A stretch of 26,452 nt of DNA from an uncultured Clostridia bacterium (GTDB lineage Bacteria > Bacillota > Clostridia > TANB77 > CAG-508). The DNA is taken from contig CAOXTD010000016.1 in the NCBI GenBank assembly GCA_948560265.1, forward strand, positions 1 to 26,452. The letters run 5' to 3'. The notes under the pieces were generated by a model, which was not told the origin of the DNA, did not search any database, and worked only from the letters and a program-made list of their open reading frames with translations. Both the position numbers and the translations under genes were made by a program. This document shows, piece after piece, positions 6,676 through 13,673 of the stretch; positions within the stretch are counted from its first letter, which is position 1, and each line of letters begins with the position of its first letter.

Positions 6676-7689
6676 ATGCAAGGATATTTGAAATTAAAAG
6701 AAAAAGATGAAGAATTGTATGAAGTAGAACTATCTGATTTACCCTCTCATAAAATAGTAAACAAGCTTATATACTTATATTTACAATTTATTGTCAAAAT
6801 AAAAAAATGGTTACATATTATTACAGTAAAAGAAATTTATTCTGGTTTAATTTTTATTTTGCCGATTTCTCATTCTGAAAAAAATCTAACAAAACAGTTA
6901 AAGAAATGTATTCTAAAAACAAAAAGATTGATGAAAAAGTATCAAATATCGCAAATAGTAATAGCAGAAGAATTAAAACAAAATGAAGGTTTTATGCAAG
7001 CATTTCAAGATGAAAGAAAAGTAGAAAGCAAAATGAAAATATTAGATGGAAAAGAATTAATGCCATATCTTTTAGAAGAAATAATAGAGTACATATCAAA
7101 GAAACAAGGAAAAACAGCGCAATTAGAAGATTTATATTTGCTAATAAAACAAGATAATTATCAATATCAGGAAAATATTTTATGGTTAGCCAGAAACTTT
7201 AGAACAATTAATATTGTAACACCTACACTAAAAGTTTATCAAAAGCTAGCAAAACAGCTAGAAGAAAAACAAGATATTATTATAACAGTAACAAACAATA
7301 AAAAGAAAAGTTTAAAAAGGGCAAACTGGATTATTAATTTTGATTTATCGCCTGAAGAAATGAAAAAGTACACAATTAACCGAACAGCCACTATCATATA
7401 CTTAACAAAAGAAGGAGTTTACGAAGAAAATACCTTTGAAGGGCTACATATTTGTAAAGCAGGAATAGATGTGTCACAAGAAATAAAAGATTTTTTTGAA
7501 AAGCAGAATTTATTAAAACAATGTCCAATTACAGTTTTATATGAAAGTACCATTCAACACAAAAAAACATTAAAACAAGTAATGCAACAGATGAAAAAAG
7601 ACCAAGTAACAATTGAAAAACTATATGGAAGAAGAGGTATTCTAGAAGAAAAAGAGTATGAAAAAATAAAGGAATTAAAGTGTTCTTAA
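6676..7689 (+). CDS. Uncharacterised 337-residue protein
   Basis: I do not recognise this family. The protein is Lys/Glu-rich with no signal peptide. The moderately hydrophobic stretch LIYLYLQFIVKIKKWL (about 32-47) and SGLIFILPIS (about 56-65) look like buried strands and helices rather than clear membrane spans. Residues about 175-245 alternate strands and helices (INIVTP, IIITVTN, ANWIINFDL, ATIIYLT) in a pattern like a Rossmann-type nucleotide-binding fold, but no GxGxxG motif is seen. The start is fixed by GGAGGTG 7 bases before the ATG, although that site lies inside a terminator hairpin. It lies between the GH18 gene and greA, both on the same strand. Function unknown. Confidence 0.75.
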   Translation: MQGYLKLKEKDEELYEVELSDLPSHKIVNKLIYLYLQFIVKIKKWLHIITVKEIYSGLIFILPISHSEKNLTKQLKKCILKTKRLMKKYQISQIVIAEELKQNEGFMQAFQDERKVESKMKILDGKELMPYLLEEIIEYISKKQGKTAQLEDLYLLIKQDNYQYQENILWLARNFRTINIVTPTLKVYQKLAKQLEEKQDIIITVTNNKKKSLKRANWIINFDLSPEEMKKYTINRTATIIYLTKEGVYEENTFEGLHICKAGIDVSQEIKDFFEKQNLLKQCPITVLYESTIQHKKTLKQVMQQMKKDQVTIEKLYGRRGILEEKEYEKIKELKCS

Positions 7690-7711
7690 TGAAAATTTTT
7701 GAGCAAGAGGC

Positions 7712-7740
7712 TTGACAAAATGAAAAATATTGTTTATAGT
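7712..7740 (+). promoter_or_regulatory. Strong sigma-A promoter in front of greA
   Basis: TTGACA (7712-7717), exactly 17 bases, TATAGT (7735-7740). The expected start point is near 7747, only about five bases before a terminator-like hairpin. Confidence 0.8.
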
Positions 7741-7751
7741 AGTACACGGTC

Positions 7752-7796
7752 ATAACAGATTAGCCAATTAATCTGTTATCATTTTATTTTTATTGT
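7752..7796 (+). terminator. Terminator/attenuator hairpin in the greA leader
   Basis: ATAACAGATTA (7752-7762) and TAATCTGTTAT (7769-7779) form a perfect 11-bp stem with a 6-base loop, followed by a T-rich stretch. It lies between the greA promoter and the greA ribosome site, so it may limit readthrough into greA or release a short leader RNA. Confidence 0.7.
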
Positions 7797-7825
7797 TCGT
7801 ATATTTATACTAGGAGGAAAGACTA

Positions 7826-8302
7826 ATGGAGGATAAAGAAGTATTATTAACTCAAGAAGGGTATGACAAGTTAGAAAAAGAGTTAGATGAATTGAAAACA
7901 ACTAAGAGAGCAGAAATTGCAGACAGAATAAAAATAGCGCTAGGATATGGTGACTTATCTGAAAATTCTGAATATGATGAAGCTAAAAGTGCACAAGCAG
8001 AGAATGAAACAAAAATTGCTGAGCTAGAAAACAAAATTAGATATGCCAAAATTATTGATGAATCTGAAATAGACACAAAAACAGTTCAAGTAGGAAATAC
8101 AGTAAAATTACTAGATGTAGAATTCAATGAAGAAGTTTGCTATACAATCGTAGGATCTACAGAAGTAGATTTAGCACAAAATAGAATTTCAAATGAATCT
8201 CCAATTGGAGCTGCTATTTTAGGTGCTAAGAAAAATCAAACAATTGAAGTGCAAGCACCAGCAGGTGTTGTTCAATACAAGATATTATCTATTACAAAAT
8301 AA
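7826..8302 (+). CDS. greA: Transcription elongation factor GreA
   Basis: 158 residues, the standard length. GreA enters the secondary channel of RNA polymerase and triggers cleavage of the 3' end of RNA in backtracked complexes. The N-terminal coiled coil (about 8-78) carries the tip motif GDLSENSEYDEAK. Asp43 and Glu46 correspond to the Mg-coordinating acidic pair of E. coli GreA. The C-terminal FKBP-like domain (about 85-158) includes the conserved ISNESPIGAAILGAKKNQTIEV. A TAGGAGGAAAG ribosome site precedes the ATG. Its leader holds a terminator hairpin, and a repeat-derived hairpin follows the stop codon. Confidence 0.97.
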   Translation: MEDKEVLLTQEGYDKLEKELDELKTTKRAEIADRIKIALGYGDLSENSEYDEAKSAQAENETKIAELENKIRYAKIIDESEIDTKTVQVGNTVKLLDVEFNEEVCYTIVGSTEVDLAQNRISNESPIGAAILGAKKNQTIEVQAPAGVVQYKILSITK

Positions 8303-8380
8303 GTGTTGGTTAAGGGACGTATGTATAACTGACGAAAGCGTTAGCTTTTGTTGGTTAGACGTACGTCCTTTAACTGACAC
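8303..8380. repeat. Dispersed palindromic repeat, copy A, with long nested hairpin
   Basis: Starting directly after the greA stop, 78 bases fold on themselves. The outer arm from 8303 (GTGTTGGTTAAGGGACGT) pairs with the arm ending at 8380 (ACGTCCTTTAACTGACAC). The inner arms AACTGACGAAAGC and GCTTTTGTTGGTT pair around a GTTA loop. Nearly all departures from perfect pairing are of the G-U type. The outer arm matches the TGTCAG-xTT-xGGGACGT start of the other copies. It lies between convergent greA and deoD and probably acts as terminator for both. Confidence 0.75.
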
Positions 8381-8421
8381 TTGTTGTTTTAACTGACACT
8401 TGATATTTTAACTGATACTAA
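8369..8421. repeat. Three tandem 19-base units derived from copy A
   Basis: TTTAACTGACACTTG occurs at 8369-8383 and 8388-8402, and a decayed copy TTTAACTGATACTAA at 8407-8421. The period is exactly 19 bases. The unit is the right arm of the copy A hairpin. Confidence 0.8.
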
Positions 8422-8433
8422 CAGCAATAAAAT

Positions 8434-9144
8434 CTATATACTTTCCAAAGCAAGTGTAATCATATTGTTTAAAGATTTTTCTCGTTCTTCAGAAGTACTT
8501 TCTTGTTGTTTGTAATAAGAATCTACTACTGTAAGCAAACAAGAGGCGTCTTTCTTAAAATAGTCAGCCATATAAAATAAGGCAAAGGCTTCCATTTCAC
8601 AAGCAATAATATTTAAGTCTTTTGGAAAACGATGAATGAAAGCAGGGATATCTTCTAAATAGCCATCAAAACATTCATTACATAAAGTATTTCCTTTAAT
8701 GTAAGGCATATTAATTTCTGCTGCTGTTTTTTCGATTTGAGCATTTAAGCTTTGACTAGCGCTTGCAATATGGCAATCTTTTTCATTCCAAGAAAAAGCA
8801 AAGTTAGCTTCTGTATAAGATTTATCTACTAAAATAGTATCAAATAAATTTAAATCATTATTATAGGCTCCACAAGAACCAATACGAATAATTTTTTCTA
8901 CATCATAAAATTTGAATAATTCATAAGAATAAATTCCCATACTAGGCATACCCATTCCAGAAGAAAAGACAGTAACTTCTTTTCCTTTATAAGTACCTGT
9001 ATAAGCAAGCATATTTCTAACAGTATTTACCAAGTAGGCATTTTCTAAAAAATTTTCAGCAATGTATTTTGCACGTAAAGGGTCTCCTGGCATTAATACA
9101 GTTTTAGCAATATCTTCTTTTTTAGCGTTACAATGAATTGACAT
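8434..9144 (-). CDS. deoD: Purine-nucleoside phosphorylase, DeoD type
   Basis: 236 residues, the usual length of the hexameric DeoD type. The enzyme splits purine (deoxy)nucleosides with phosphate into base and (deoxy)ribose-1-phosphate for salvage in the cytoplasm. Family motifs seen are MPGDPLRAKYIAENFL near the start (phosphate-binding Gly/Arg), the SSGMGMPSMGIYSYEL signature, IRIGSCGAY, and ACEMEAFALF, whose Glu binds the ribose. Near the end LTVVDSYY carries the catalytic Asp in place of the more usual TVSD. A GGAGG ribosome site precedes the ATG. The gene is divergent from pyrG, and its 5' leader contains copy B of the palindromic repeat. Confidence 0.95.
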   Translation of the reverse strand: MSIHCNAKKEDIAKTVLMPGDPLRAKYIAENFLENAYLVNTVRNMLAYTGTYKGKEVTVFSSGMGMPSMGIYSYELFKFYDVEKIIRIGSCGAYNNDLNLFDTILVDKSYTEANFAFSWNEKDCHIASASQSLNAQIEKTAAEINMPYIKGNTLCNECFDGYLEDIPAFIHRFPKDLNIIACEMEAFALFYMADYFKKDASCLLTVVDSYYKQQESTSEEREKSLNNMITLALESI

Positions 9145-9158
9145 TTTATTTCCTCCTT

Positions 9159-9217
9159 TGTCAGGTTAGGGACGTTCCTTTTTCTGACAGTTTTGTCAGT
9201 TTGGGGACACACCTTTT
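9159..9217. repeat. Dispersed palindromic repeat, copy B
   Basis: Begins TGTCAGGTTAGGGACGTTCC; TGTCAG (9159-9164) pairs with CTGACA (9184-9189). The second half, TGTCAG-TTTGGGGACA from 9195, repeats the opening. It abuts the deoD ribosome site, inside the predicted deoD leader. Confidence 0.75.
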
Positions 9218-9240
9218 CTAAAAAATATTTTATAAACTAG

Positions 9241-9269
9241 ATTATATAATGAAAAATTTATCTTGACAA
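9241..9269 (-). promoter_or_regulatory. Sigma-A promoter of deoD
   Basis: On the minus strand TTGTCA (9269-9264), 17 bases, TATAAT (9246-9241). The expected start is near 9234, giving a leader of about 90 bases. Its -35 overlaps the pyrG -35 on the other strand. Confidence 0.65.
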
Positions 9270-9290
9270 GTGATTTCTATTAATGATAAT
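9263..9290 (+). promoter_or_regulatory. Sigma-A promoter of pyrG
   Basis: TTGACA (9263-9268), 16 bases, GATAAT (9285-9290). The leader is about 108 bases and contains a small hairpin, AAACCG (9316-9321) with CGGTTT (9329-9334), and a later T-run, a possible weak attenuator. No run of G is seen at the start point, so the G-reiteration mechanism of the Bacillus pyrG leader is not evident. Confidence 0.6.
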
Positions 9291-9405
9291 ATTAATAATG
9301 TAGTAGATTTAAAAAAAACCGCATTTTTCGGTTTGATTTTAAGTCTATTTTTTTCGTTTTAGAAAAAAGTTTTAATATGTAATGAAGGAATAAAGGAGGT
9401 AAGCT

Positions 9406-11007
9406 ATGAACACAAAGTACATTTTTGTTACAGGAGGAGTAGTATCAGGACTAGGAAAAGGAATTACAGCTGCATCTTTAGGAAGGCTATTAAAAAACAG
9501 AGGTTACAAGGTAGCGAATCAAAAGTTTGATCCATATTTGAATGTAGACCCAGGAACGATGAGCCCCTATGAGCATGGGGAAGTATTTGTTACGAATGAT
9601 GGAGCAGAAACAGATCTTGATTTGGGACATTATGAAAGATTTACAGATGAAAACTTGACAAAATACTCTTCTGTTACAACAGGCAGAATTTACTCAGAAG
9701 TAATTGAAAGAGAAAGAAGAGGTGATTACTTAGGAAAAACTGTACAAGTCATTCCTCATATTACGAATGCTATTAAAGAAAAAGCATATAAATTTGAAAA
9801 TACAGATGTAGATATTGTCATTACTGAGATTGGCGGAACAGTTGGAGATATTGAAAGCTTACCATTTCTAGAGGCTATTCGTCAAATAGGATTAGAAAGA
9901 CCAGAACATGATGTAATTTATATTCATGTTACACTTTTACCATATATCTATGGTTCTAATGAACTAAAATCAAAACCAACACAGCACTCAGTAAAAGAAT
10001 TGCAATCTATAGGAATTAAGCCAGATATTTTAGTATGTAGAGCAGAACAAGAGATAGAGGATTCTATTCGTAATAAGCTAGCGCTATTTTGCAATGTAAA
10101 AAAGGAAGATGTTATTCAAAATAAAACAGTACAAGATTTATATGAAGTGCCATTAATGCTAGAACAAGAAGGATTAGCACACCGTGTTTGTGAAAAATTA
10201 GAATTAAACGATAAACCAGACAATAAAAACTGGGAAAAAATGATAGAAAACATTAAGAACTTAAAAGATGATAAGGTTTCTATTGCAATTGTAGGAAAAT
10301 ATGTTAAATTAGAAGATTCCTATTTATCTGTTGCAGAAAGCATTAAGCACGGAGGATTTGAAAATAGGTGCAAAGTAGAGGTAGCATTTATAGACTGTGA
10401 AGGAATTACAAAAGAAAATGCAAAAGAAAAATTGGGAAAATATAATGGAATTATTGTACCAGGAGGATTTGGAAATAGAGGAATTGAAGGGAAGATTGCA
10501 ACTGTACAATATGCAAGAGAAAATAAAGTGCCATTTTTAGGAATTTGTTTAGGAATGCAAATGGCAGTTGTTGAATTTGCAAGACATGTTTTAGGATATG
10601 AAGATGCCAATTCAGAAGAATTTGACGAAACAACAGAGCATCCAGTCATTCATATTATGGAAGACCAAGTGCATGTAGCCAAAAAAGGCGGAACAATGAG
10701 ATTAGGTGCATATCCTTGTCATATTCAAAAAGGAAGTTTGGCAGAAAAGGTATATGGTAGCTTAGAAATTTCAGAAAGACATAGACACCGTTTTGAATAT
10801 AACAATGATTATAAAGAAGAAATGGAGAAGAATGGACTTATTTGTTCAGGACTATCTCCAGATGGAAGTTTAGTGGAAATTGTAGAATTAAAGAATCATC
10901 CATATTTTATAGCAGCACAATTCCACCCAGAATTCCAATCAAGACCAGATAGACCACAACCATTGTTTGTGAACTTAGTAAAGGCTGCAAAGGCAAATAA
11001 AAGATAA
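9406..11007 (+). CDS. pyrG: CTP synthase
   Basis: 533 residues, full length. It makes CTP from UTP, ATP and glutamine, the last step of pyrimidine nucleotide synthesis. The N-terminal synthase domain (1 to about 270) begins KYIFVTGGVVSGLGKGITAA (P-loop region), followed by QKFDPYLNVDPGTMSPYEHG and EIGGTVGDIE. The C-terminal class I glutamine amidotransferase domain (about 285-533) has PGGFGNRG for the oxyanion region, the nucleophile Cys381 in FLGICLGMQ, and FHPEFQSRP with the catalytic His-x-Glu. An AAAGGAGGT ribosome site precedes the ATG. It is transcribed alone, divergent from deoD. Confidence 0.98.
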   Translation: MNTKYIFVTGGVVSGLGKGITAASLGRLLKNRGYKVANQKFDPYLNVDPGTMSPYEHGEVFVTNDGAETDLDLGHYERFTDENLTKYSSVTTGRIYSEVIERERRGDYLGKTVQVIPHITNAIKEKAYKFENTDVDIVITEIGGTVGDIESLPFLEAIRQIGLERPEHDVIYIHVTLLPYIYGSNELKSKPTQHSVKELQSIGIKPDILVCRAEQEIEDSIRNKLALFCNVKKEDVIQNKTVQDLYEVPLMLEQEGLAHRVCEKLELNDKPDNKNWEKMIENIKNLKDDKVSIAIVGKYVKLEDSYLSVAESIKHGGFENRCKVEVAFIDCEGITKENAKEKLGKYNGIIVPGGFGNRGIEGKIATVQYARENKVPFLGICLGMQMAVVEFARHVLGYEDANSEEFDETTEHPVIHIMEDQVHVAKKGGTMRLGAYPCHIQKGSLAEKVYGSLEISERHRHRFEYNNDYKEEMEKNGLICSGLSPDGSLVEIVELKNHPYFIAAQFHPEFQSRPDRPQPLFVNLVKAAKANKR

Positions 11008-11041
11008 TTGTGAAAATAATGTAAAAAATTAAAATACATAC

Positions 11042-11070
11042 TTGACATTTTAAATGAATGGGTATAAAGT
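11042..11070 (+). promoter_or_regulatory. Sigma-A promoter of groESL
   Basis: TTGACA (11042-11047), 17 bases, TAAAGT (11065-11070). The start point falls inside the CIRCE-like operator that begins at 11072, the usual arrangement for HrcA-repressed groE operons. Confidence 0.75.
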
Positions 11071-11071
11071 A

Positions 11072-11098
11072 TTAGCAGTCTTAAAGAAAGACTGCTAA
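11072..11098. promoter_or_regulatory. CIRCE-type HrcA operator, variant
   Basis: TTAGCAGTC (11072-11080), a 9-base spacer, GACTGCTAA (11090-11098). The consensus is TTAGCACTC, nine bases, GAGTGCTAA. Size, spacing and place match; one base in each arm is changed so that the palindrome stays perfect. It should bind the HrcA repressor and give heat induction. Confidence 0.85.
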
Positions 11099-11119
11099 TT
11101 TATTAAGACGAAGAACTGG

Positions 11120-11144
11120 CAAAATGCGACATACAAGCATTTTG
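11120..11144 (+). other. Hairpin in the groESL leader
   Basis: CAAAATGC (11120-11127) and GCATTTTG (11137-11144) form a perfect 8-bp stem with a 9-base loop, between CIRCE and the groES start. No T-run follows, so it is not a terminator. It may affect mRNA stability. Confidence 0.4.
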
Positions 11145-11214
11145 ACACTTCTAAAACTGAAAAGATTAGCATAGAATAGAAAAGAGTGTAAAAAGTAAAA
11201 AAGGAGGTATTTTT

Positions 11215-11496
11215 ATGTTAAAACCATTAGGAAACAGAGTAGTCGTAAAAATGGTAGAAGCAGAAGAAACCACCAAAAGTGGTCTCATCATTACAAGTAA
11301 ATCAGAAGAAAAATCTCAAATAGCAGAGGTTATTAAAGTTGGACCGGGAATAGAAGAAGATGGAAAAAAAGTTCCAATGCAAGTAAAAGAAGGAGATAAA
11401 GTTGTTCTAAATCAATATGCAGGAACAACTGTAAAATATGAAGGCGAAGATTACGTTATCGTAAAAGAAAGCGATATATTAGCAATAGCAGAGTAA
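11215..11496 (+). CDS. groES: Co-chaperonin GroES
   Basis: 93 residues, standard size. GroES is the seven-subunit lid that closes the GroEL folding chamber. It begins MLKPLGNRVVVKMVEAEE; the mobile loop ETTKSGLIIT (about 18-27) has the hydrophobic GLIIT that docks on GroEL. The conserved core VGPGIEEDGKKVPMQVKEGDKVV, written here in parts, covers about 42-64, and the protein ends YVIVKESDILAIAE. An AAAGGAGGT ribosome site lies before the ATG. It is first in the groES-groEL operon, behind a sigma-A promoter and a CIRCE-like operator, with 40 bases to groEL. Confidence 0.98.
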   Translation: MLKPLGNRVVVKMVEAEETTKSGLIITSKSEEKSQIAEVIKVGPGIEEDGKKVPMQVKEGDKVVLNQYAGTTVKYEGEDYVIVKESDILAIAE

Positions 11497-11536
11497 AGAG
11501 CCAGAAGAAGTATATAAATTTAAAGGAGGAAAAAAC

Positions 11537-13168
11537 ATGGCTAAAGAAATAAAATTTGGAGAAGATGCAAGAAAAAGCCTATTAAATGGCGTTAATAAAT
11601 TAGCAGACACTGTAAAAGTAACATTAGGACCAAAAGGAAGAAATGTTGTATTAGATAAAAAGTTTGGTGCACCACTTATCACAAATGATGGTGTTACTAT
11701 TGCAAAAGAAATTGAATTAGAAGATCCATATGAAAACATGGGAGCACAAATTGTAAAAGAAGTATCTATCAAAACAAATGATGTAGCAGGAGATGGAACA
11801 ACTACTGCTATGGTATTAGCACAAAACATGATTAGAGAAGGTGTCAAAAACGTTGCAGCTGGTGGTGACCCAATGGCCATTAAAAGAGGTATGGATAAAA
11901 CCATGAATGCTGCTGTAGAAGCATTAAAAGAAAGCAGTGTACAAGTAAATGGAAAAGAAGATATTGCAAGAGTTGCAAGCATTTCTGCAAACAATGATGA
12001 AGTAGGGGAACTTATTTCAGAAGCAATGGAAAAAGTATCTAAAGATGGTGTTATTACTATTGAGGAATCTAAGACATCTCAAACAGAGTTAGATATAGTA
12101 GAAGGAATGCAATTCAATAAAGGTTATGTTTCACCATACATGGTAACAGACACCGAAAAAATGGAAGCAATTGTAGATAATCCATATATTTTAATTACAG
12201 ATAAGAAGATTAGCAACATTCAAGAAATTTTACCTTTATTAGAAAGTTTAATGCAACAATCAGGAAAATTAGTTATCATTTGTGACGATATTGAGGGAGA
12301 AGCATTATCAACATTAATTCTAAACAAATTAAGAGGTGTCATCAATGTAGTAGCAGTAAAAGCCCCAGGATATGGTGATAAGAGAAAACAAATGCTAGAA
12401 GATATTAGCATTTTAACAGGAGGAGAAGTTATCACATCTGATTTAGGGCTAGAATTAAAAGATACTACAATTGAACAACTAGGTAGAGCAAGACAAATTA
12501 AAGTACAAAAAGAAAATACTATTATTGTAGATGGTATGGGAGAAAAAGCTCAAATTGACGCAAGAGTAGCACAATTGAAAGCACAAATTTCAGAAGAAAA
12601 GAGCTCATTTGAAAAAGAAAACTTACAAGAACGCTTAGCAAAAATTGCTGGTGGTGTAGCTGTTATTGGTGTAGGAGCTGCAACAGAAGTGGAAATGAAG
12701 GATAGAAAATTAAGAATAGAAGACGCTCTATCTGCAACAAAAGCAGCAGTAGAAGAAGGAATTGTACCAGGTGGTGGAACAGCCTATATTGATATCATTC
12801 CTAAAGTAGCAAAAACAGTTGAGACACTAGAAGGAGACGAAAAGATAGGTGGAAAAATAATCTTAAGAGCATTAGAAGAACCAGGAAGACAAATTGCAGT
12901 CAATGCAGGATTAGAGCCATCTGTTATCTTAGAAAAAGTAAAGAATAGCCCAGTTGGTGTAGGATTTGACGCAGCAACAGAAACCTATGTAGACATGAAA
13001 AAAGCAGGAATTGTAGACCCAACAAAGGTATCAAGAAGTGCTATTCAAAATGCAGTATCTATTGCATCTATGATTTTAACAACAGAAAGTTTAGTAACAG
13101 ATAAAAAAGAACCAGAAAGTTGCAAATGCGGTCACGATGACCATGAAGACATGAGTGGAATGTATTAA
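11537..13168 (+). CDS. groEL: Chaperonin GroEL with a Cys/His-rich C-terminal tail
   Basis: 543 residues, normal length. The GroEL tetradecamer folds proteins in an ATP-driven chamber with GroES. Signatures: KVTLGPKGRNVVLDK, the ATP-binding GDGTTTAMVLAQ, AAVEEGIVPGGGTA and the helix GVGFDAATETYVDMKKAGI. The equatorial, intermediate and apical regions are all complete. The C-terminus is odd: instead of the flexible Gly-Gly-Met repeats it ends ESCKCGHDDHEDMSGMY (527-543), with Cys529, Cys531, His533 and His536. An AAAGGAGGA ribosome site precedes the ATG. It is followed, 7 bases past the stop, by repeat copy C, whose hairpin probably ends the operon. Confidence 0.98.
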   Translation: MAKEIKFGEDARKSLLNGVNKLADTVKVTLGPKGRNVVLDKKFGAPLITNDGVTIAKEIELEDPYENMGAQIVKEVSIKTNDVAGDGTTTAMVLAQNMIREGVKNVAAGGDPMAIKRGMDKTMNAAVEALKESSVQVNGKEDIARVASISANNDEVGELISEAMEKVSKDGVITIEESKTSQTELDIVEGMQFNKGYVSPYMVTDTEKMEAIVDNPYILITDKKISNIQEILPLLESLMQQSGKLVIICDDIEGEALSTLILNKLRGVINVVAVKAPGYGDKRKQMLEDISILTGGEVITSDLGLELKDTTIEQLGRARQIKVQKENTIIVDGMGEKAQIDARVAQLKAQISEEKSSFEKENLQERLAKIAGGVAVIGVGAATEVEMKDRKLRIEDALSATKAAVEEGIVPGGGTAYIDIIPKVAKTVETLEGDEKIGGKIILRALEEPGRQIAVNAGLEPSVILEKVKNSPVGVGFDAATETYVDMKKAGIVDPTKVSRSAIQNAVSIASMILTTESLVTDKKEPESCKCGHDDHEDMSGMY

Positions 13169-13175
13169 AATAAAA

Positions 13176-13233
13176 GTGTCAGGTTGGGGACGTTCCTTTT
13201 CCTGACACTTTTGTCATGTTGGGGACAAACCTT
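13176..13233. repeat. Dispersed palindromic repeat, copy C
   Basis: GTGTCAGG (13176-13183) and CCTGACAC (13201-13208) form a perfect stem around GGGGACGTTCC. The half TGTCATG-TTGGGGACA follows. It differs from copy D at only about four of 58 positions. The hairpin and TTTT after it probably end groESL transcription. Confidence 0.85.
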
Positions 13234-13341
13234 GAATAAATTCTGACATATTGACAAAAATGAAAGTAAGCGATATGATAATCTAAATTTTATTTATCTT
13301 TACAGTTACAATTTCATGTAATTGAATTCCCAGTTTAATAC

Positions 13342-13370
13342 TTTACTTTTATAACTTATCAAGGTATAAT
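13342..13370 (+). promoter_or_regulatory. Sigma-A promoter of the DUF4160/DUF2442 pair
   Basis: TTTACT (13342-13347), 17 bases, TATAAT (13365-13370). The -10 ends only three bases before the GGAGGTG ribosome site (13374-13380), so the predicted start point falls inside that site. The upstream sequence AATACTTTACTTTT and ATCAAG are shared with the mtaB promoter. Confidence 0.65.
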
Positions 13371-13387
13371 AAAGGAGGTGAAAGTAC

Positions 13388-13654
13388 TTGCCTGTAATTT
13401 CACAGTTTTATGGCATTGTAGTTCAAATGTTTTTCAAAGAAGAAGGAAAACATCATATGCCACATATTCATGTAATGTATAATGAATATAATTCGGTTTA
13501 TGATTTTAATGGAAATAAACTAGAAGGAGAAATTCCAAAAAAGCAAGCTAAACTTGTAGAAGCTTGGATTTTATTACATAACGAAGAGTTAAATTCTTTA
13601 TGGAATTTAATGAAACAAGGGGAAGACTATTTTAAAATAGAACCTTTGAAATAA
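13388..13654 (+). CDS. DUF4160 domain protein
   Basis: 88 residues with a TTG start, chosen because GGAGGTG lies 7 bases before it and because family members begin MP-x-ISxFYGIxIxMF. The conserved core FKEEGKHHMPHIHVMYNE (about 16-33) has a cluster of His residues (HHxPHIH) typical of DUF4160. The rest (LEGEIPKKQAKLVEAWILLHNEEL) is also family-like. No biochemical role is established for this family. DUF4160 genes usually sit next to DUF2442 genes, as here (19-base gap), which has led to suspicion of a toxin-antitoxin-like or regulatory module; this is inference. The pair is bracketed by repeat copies C and D. Confidence 0.85.
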   Translation: MPVISQFYGIVVQMFFKEEGKHHMPHIHVMYNEYNSVYDFNGNKLEGEIPKKQAKLVEAWILLHNEELNSLWNLMKQGEDYFKIEPLK

Positions 13655-13673
13655 GTGAAAAGGGGGCACGAGT

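Noticed and set aside
9291..9405. G-reiteration attenuation in the pyrG leader as in Bacillus.
   Set aside because: No GGG start is seen at the predicted start site; only a weak hairpin remains.
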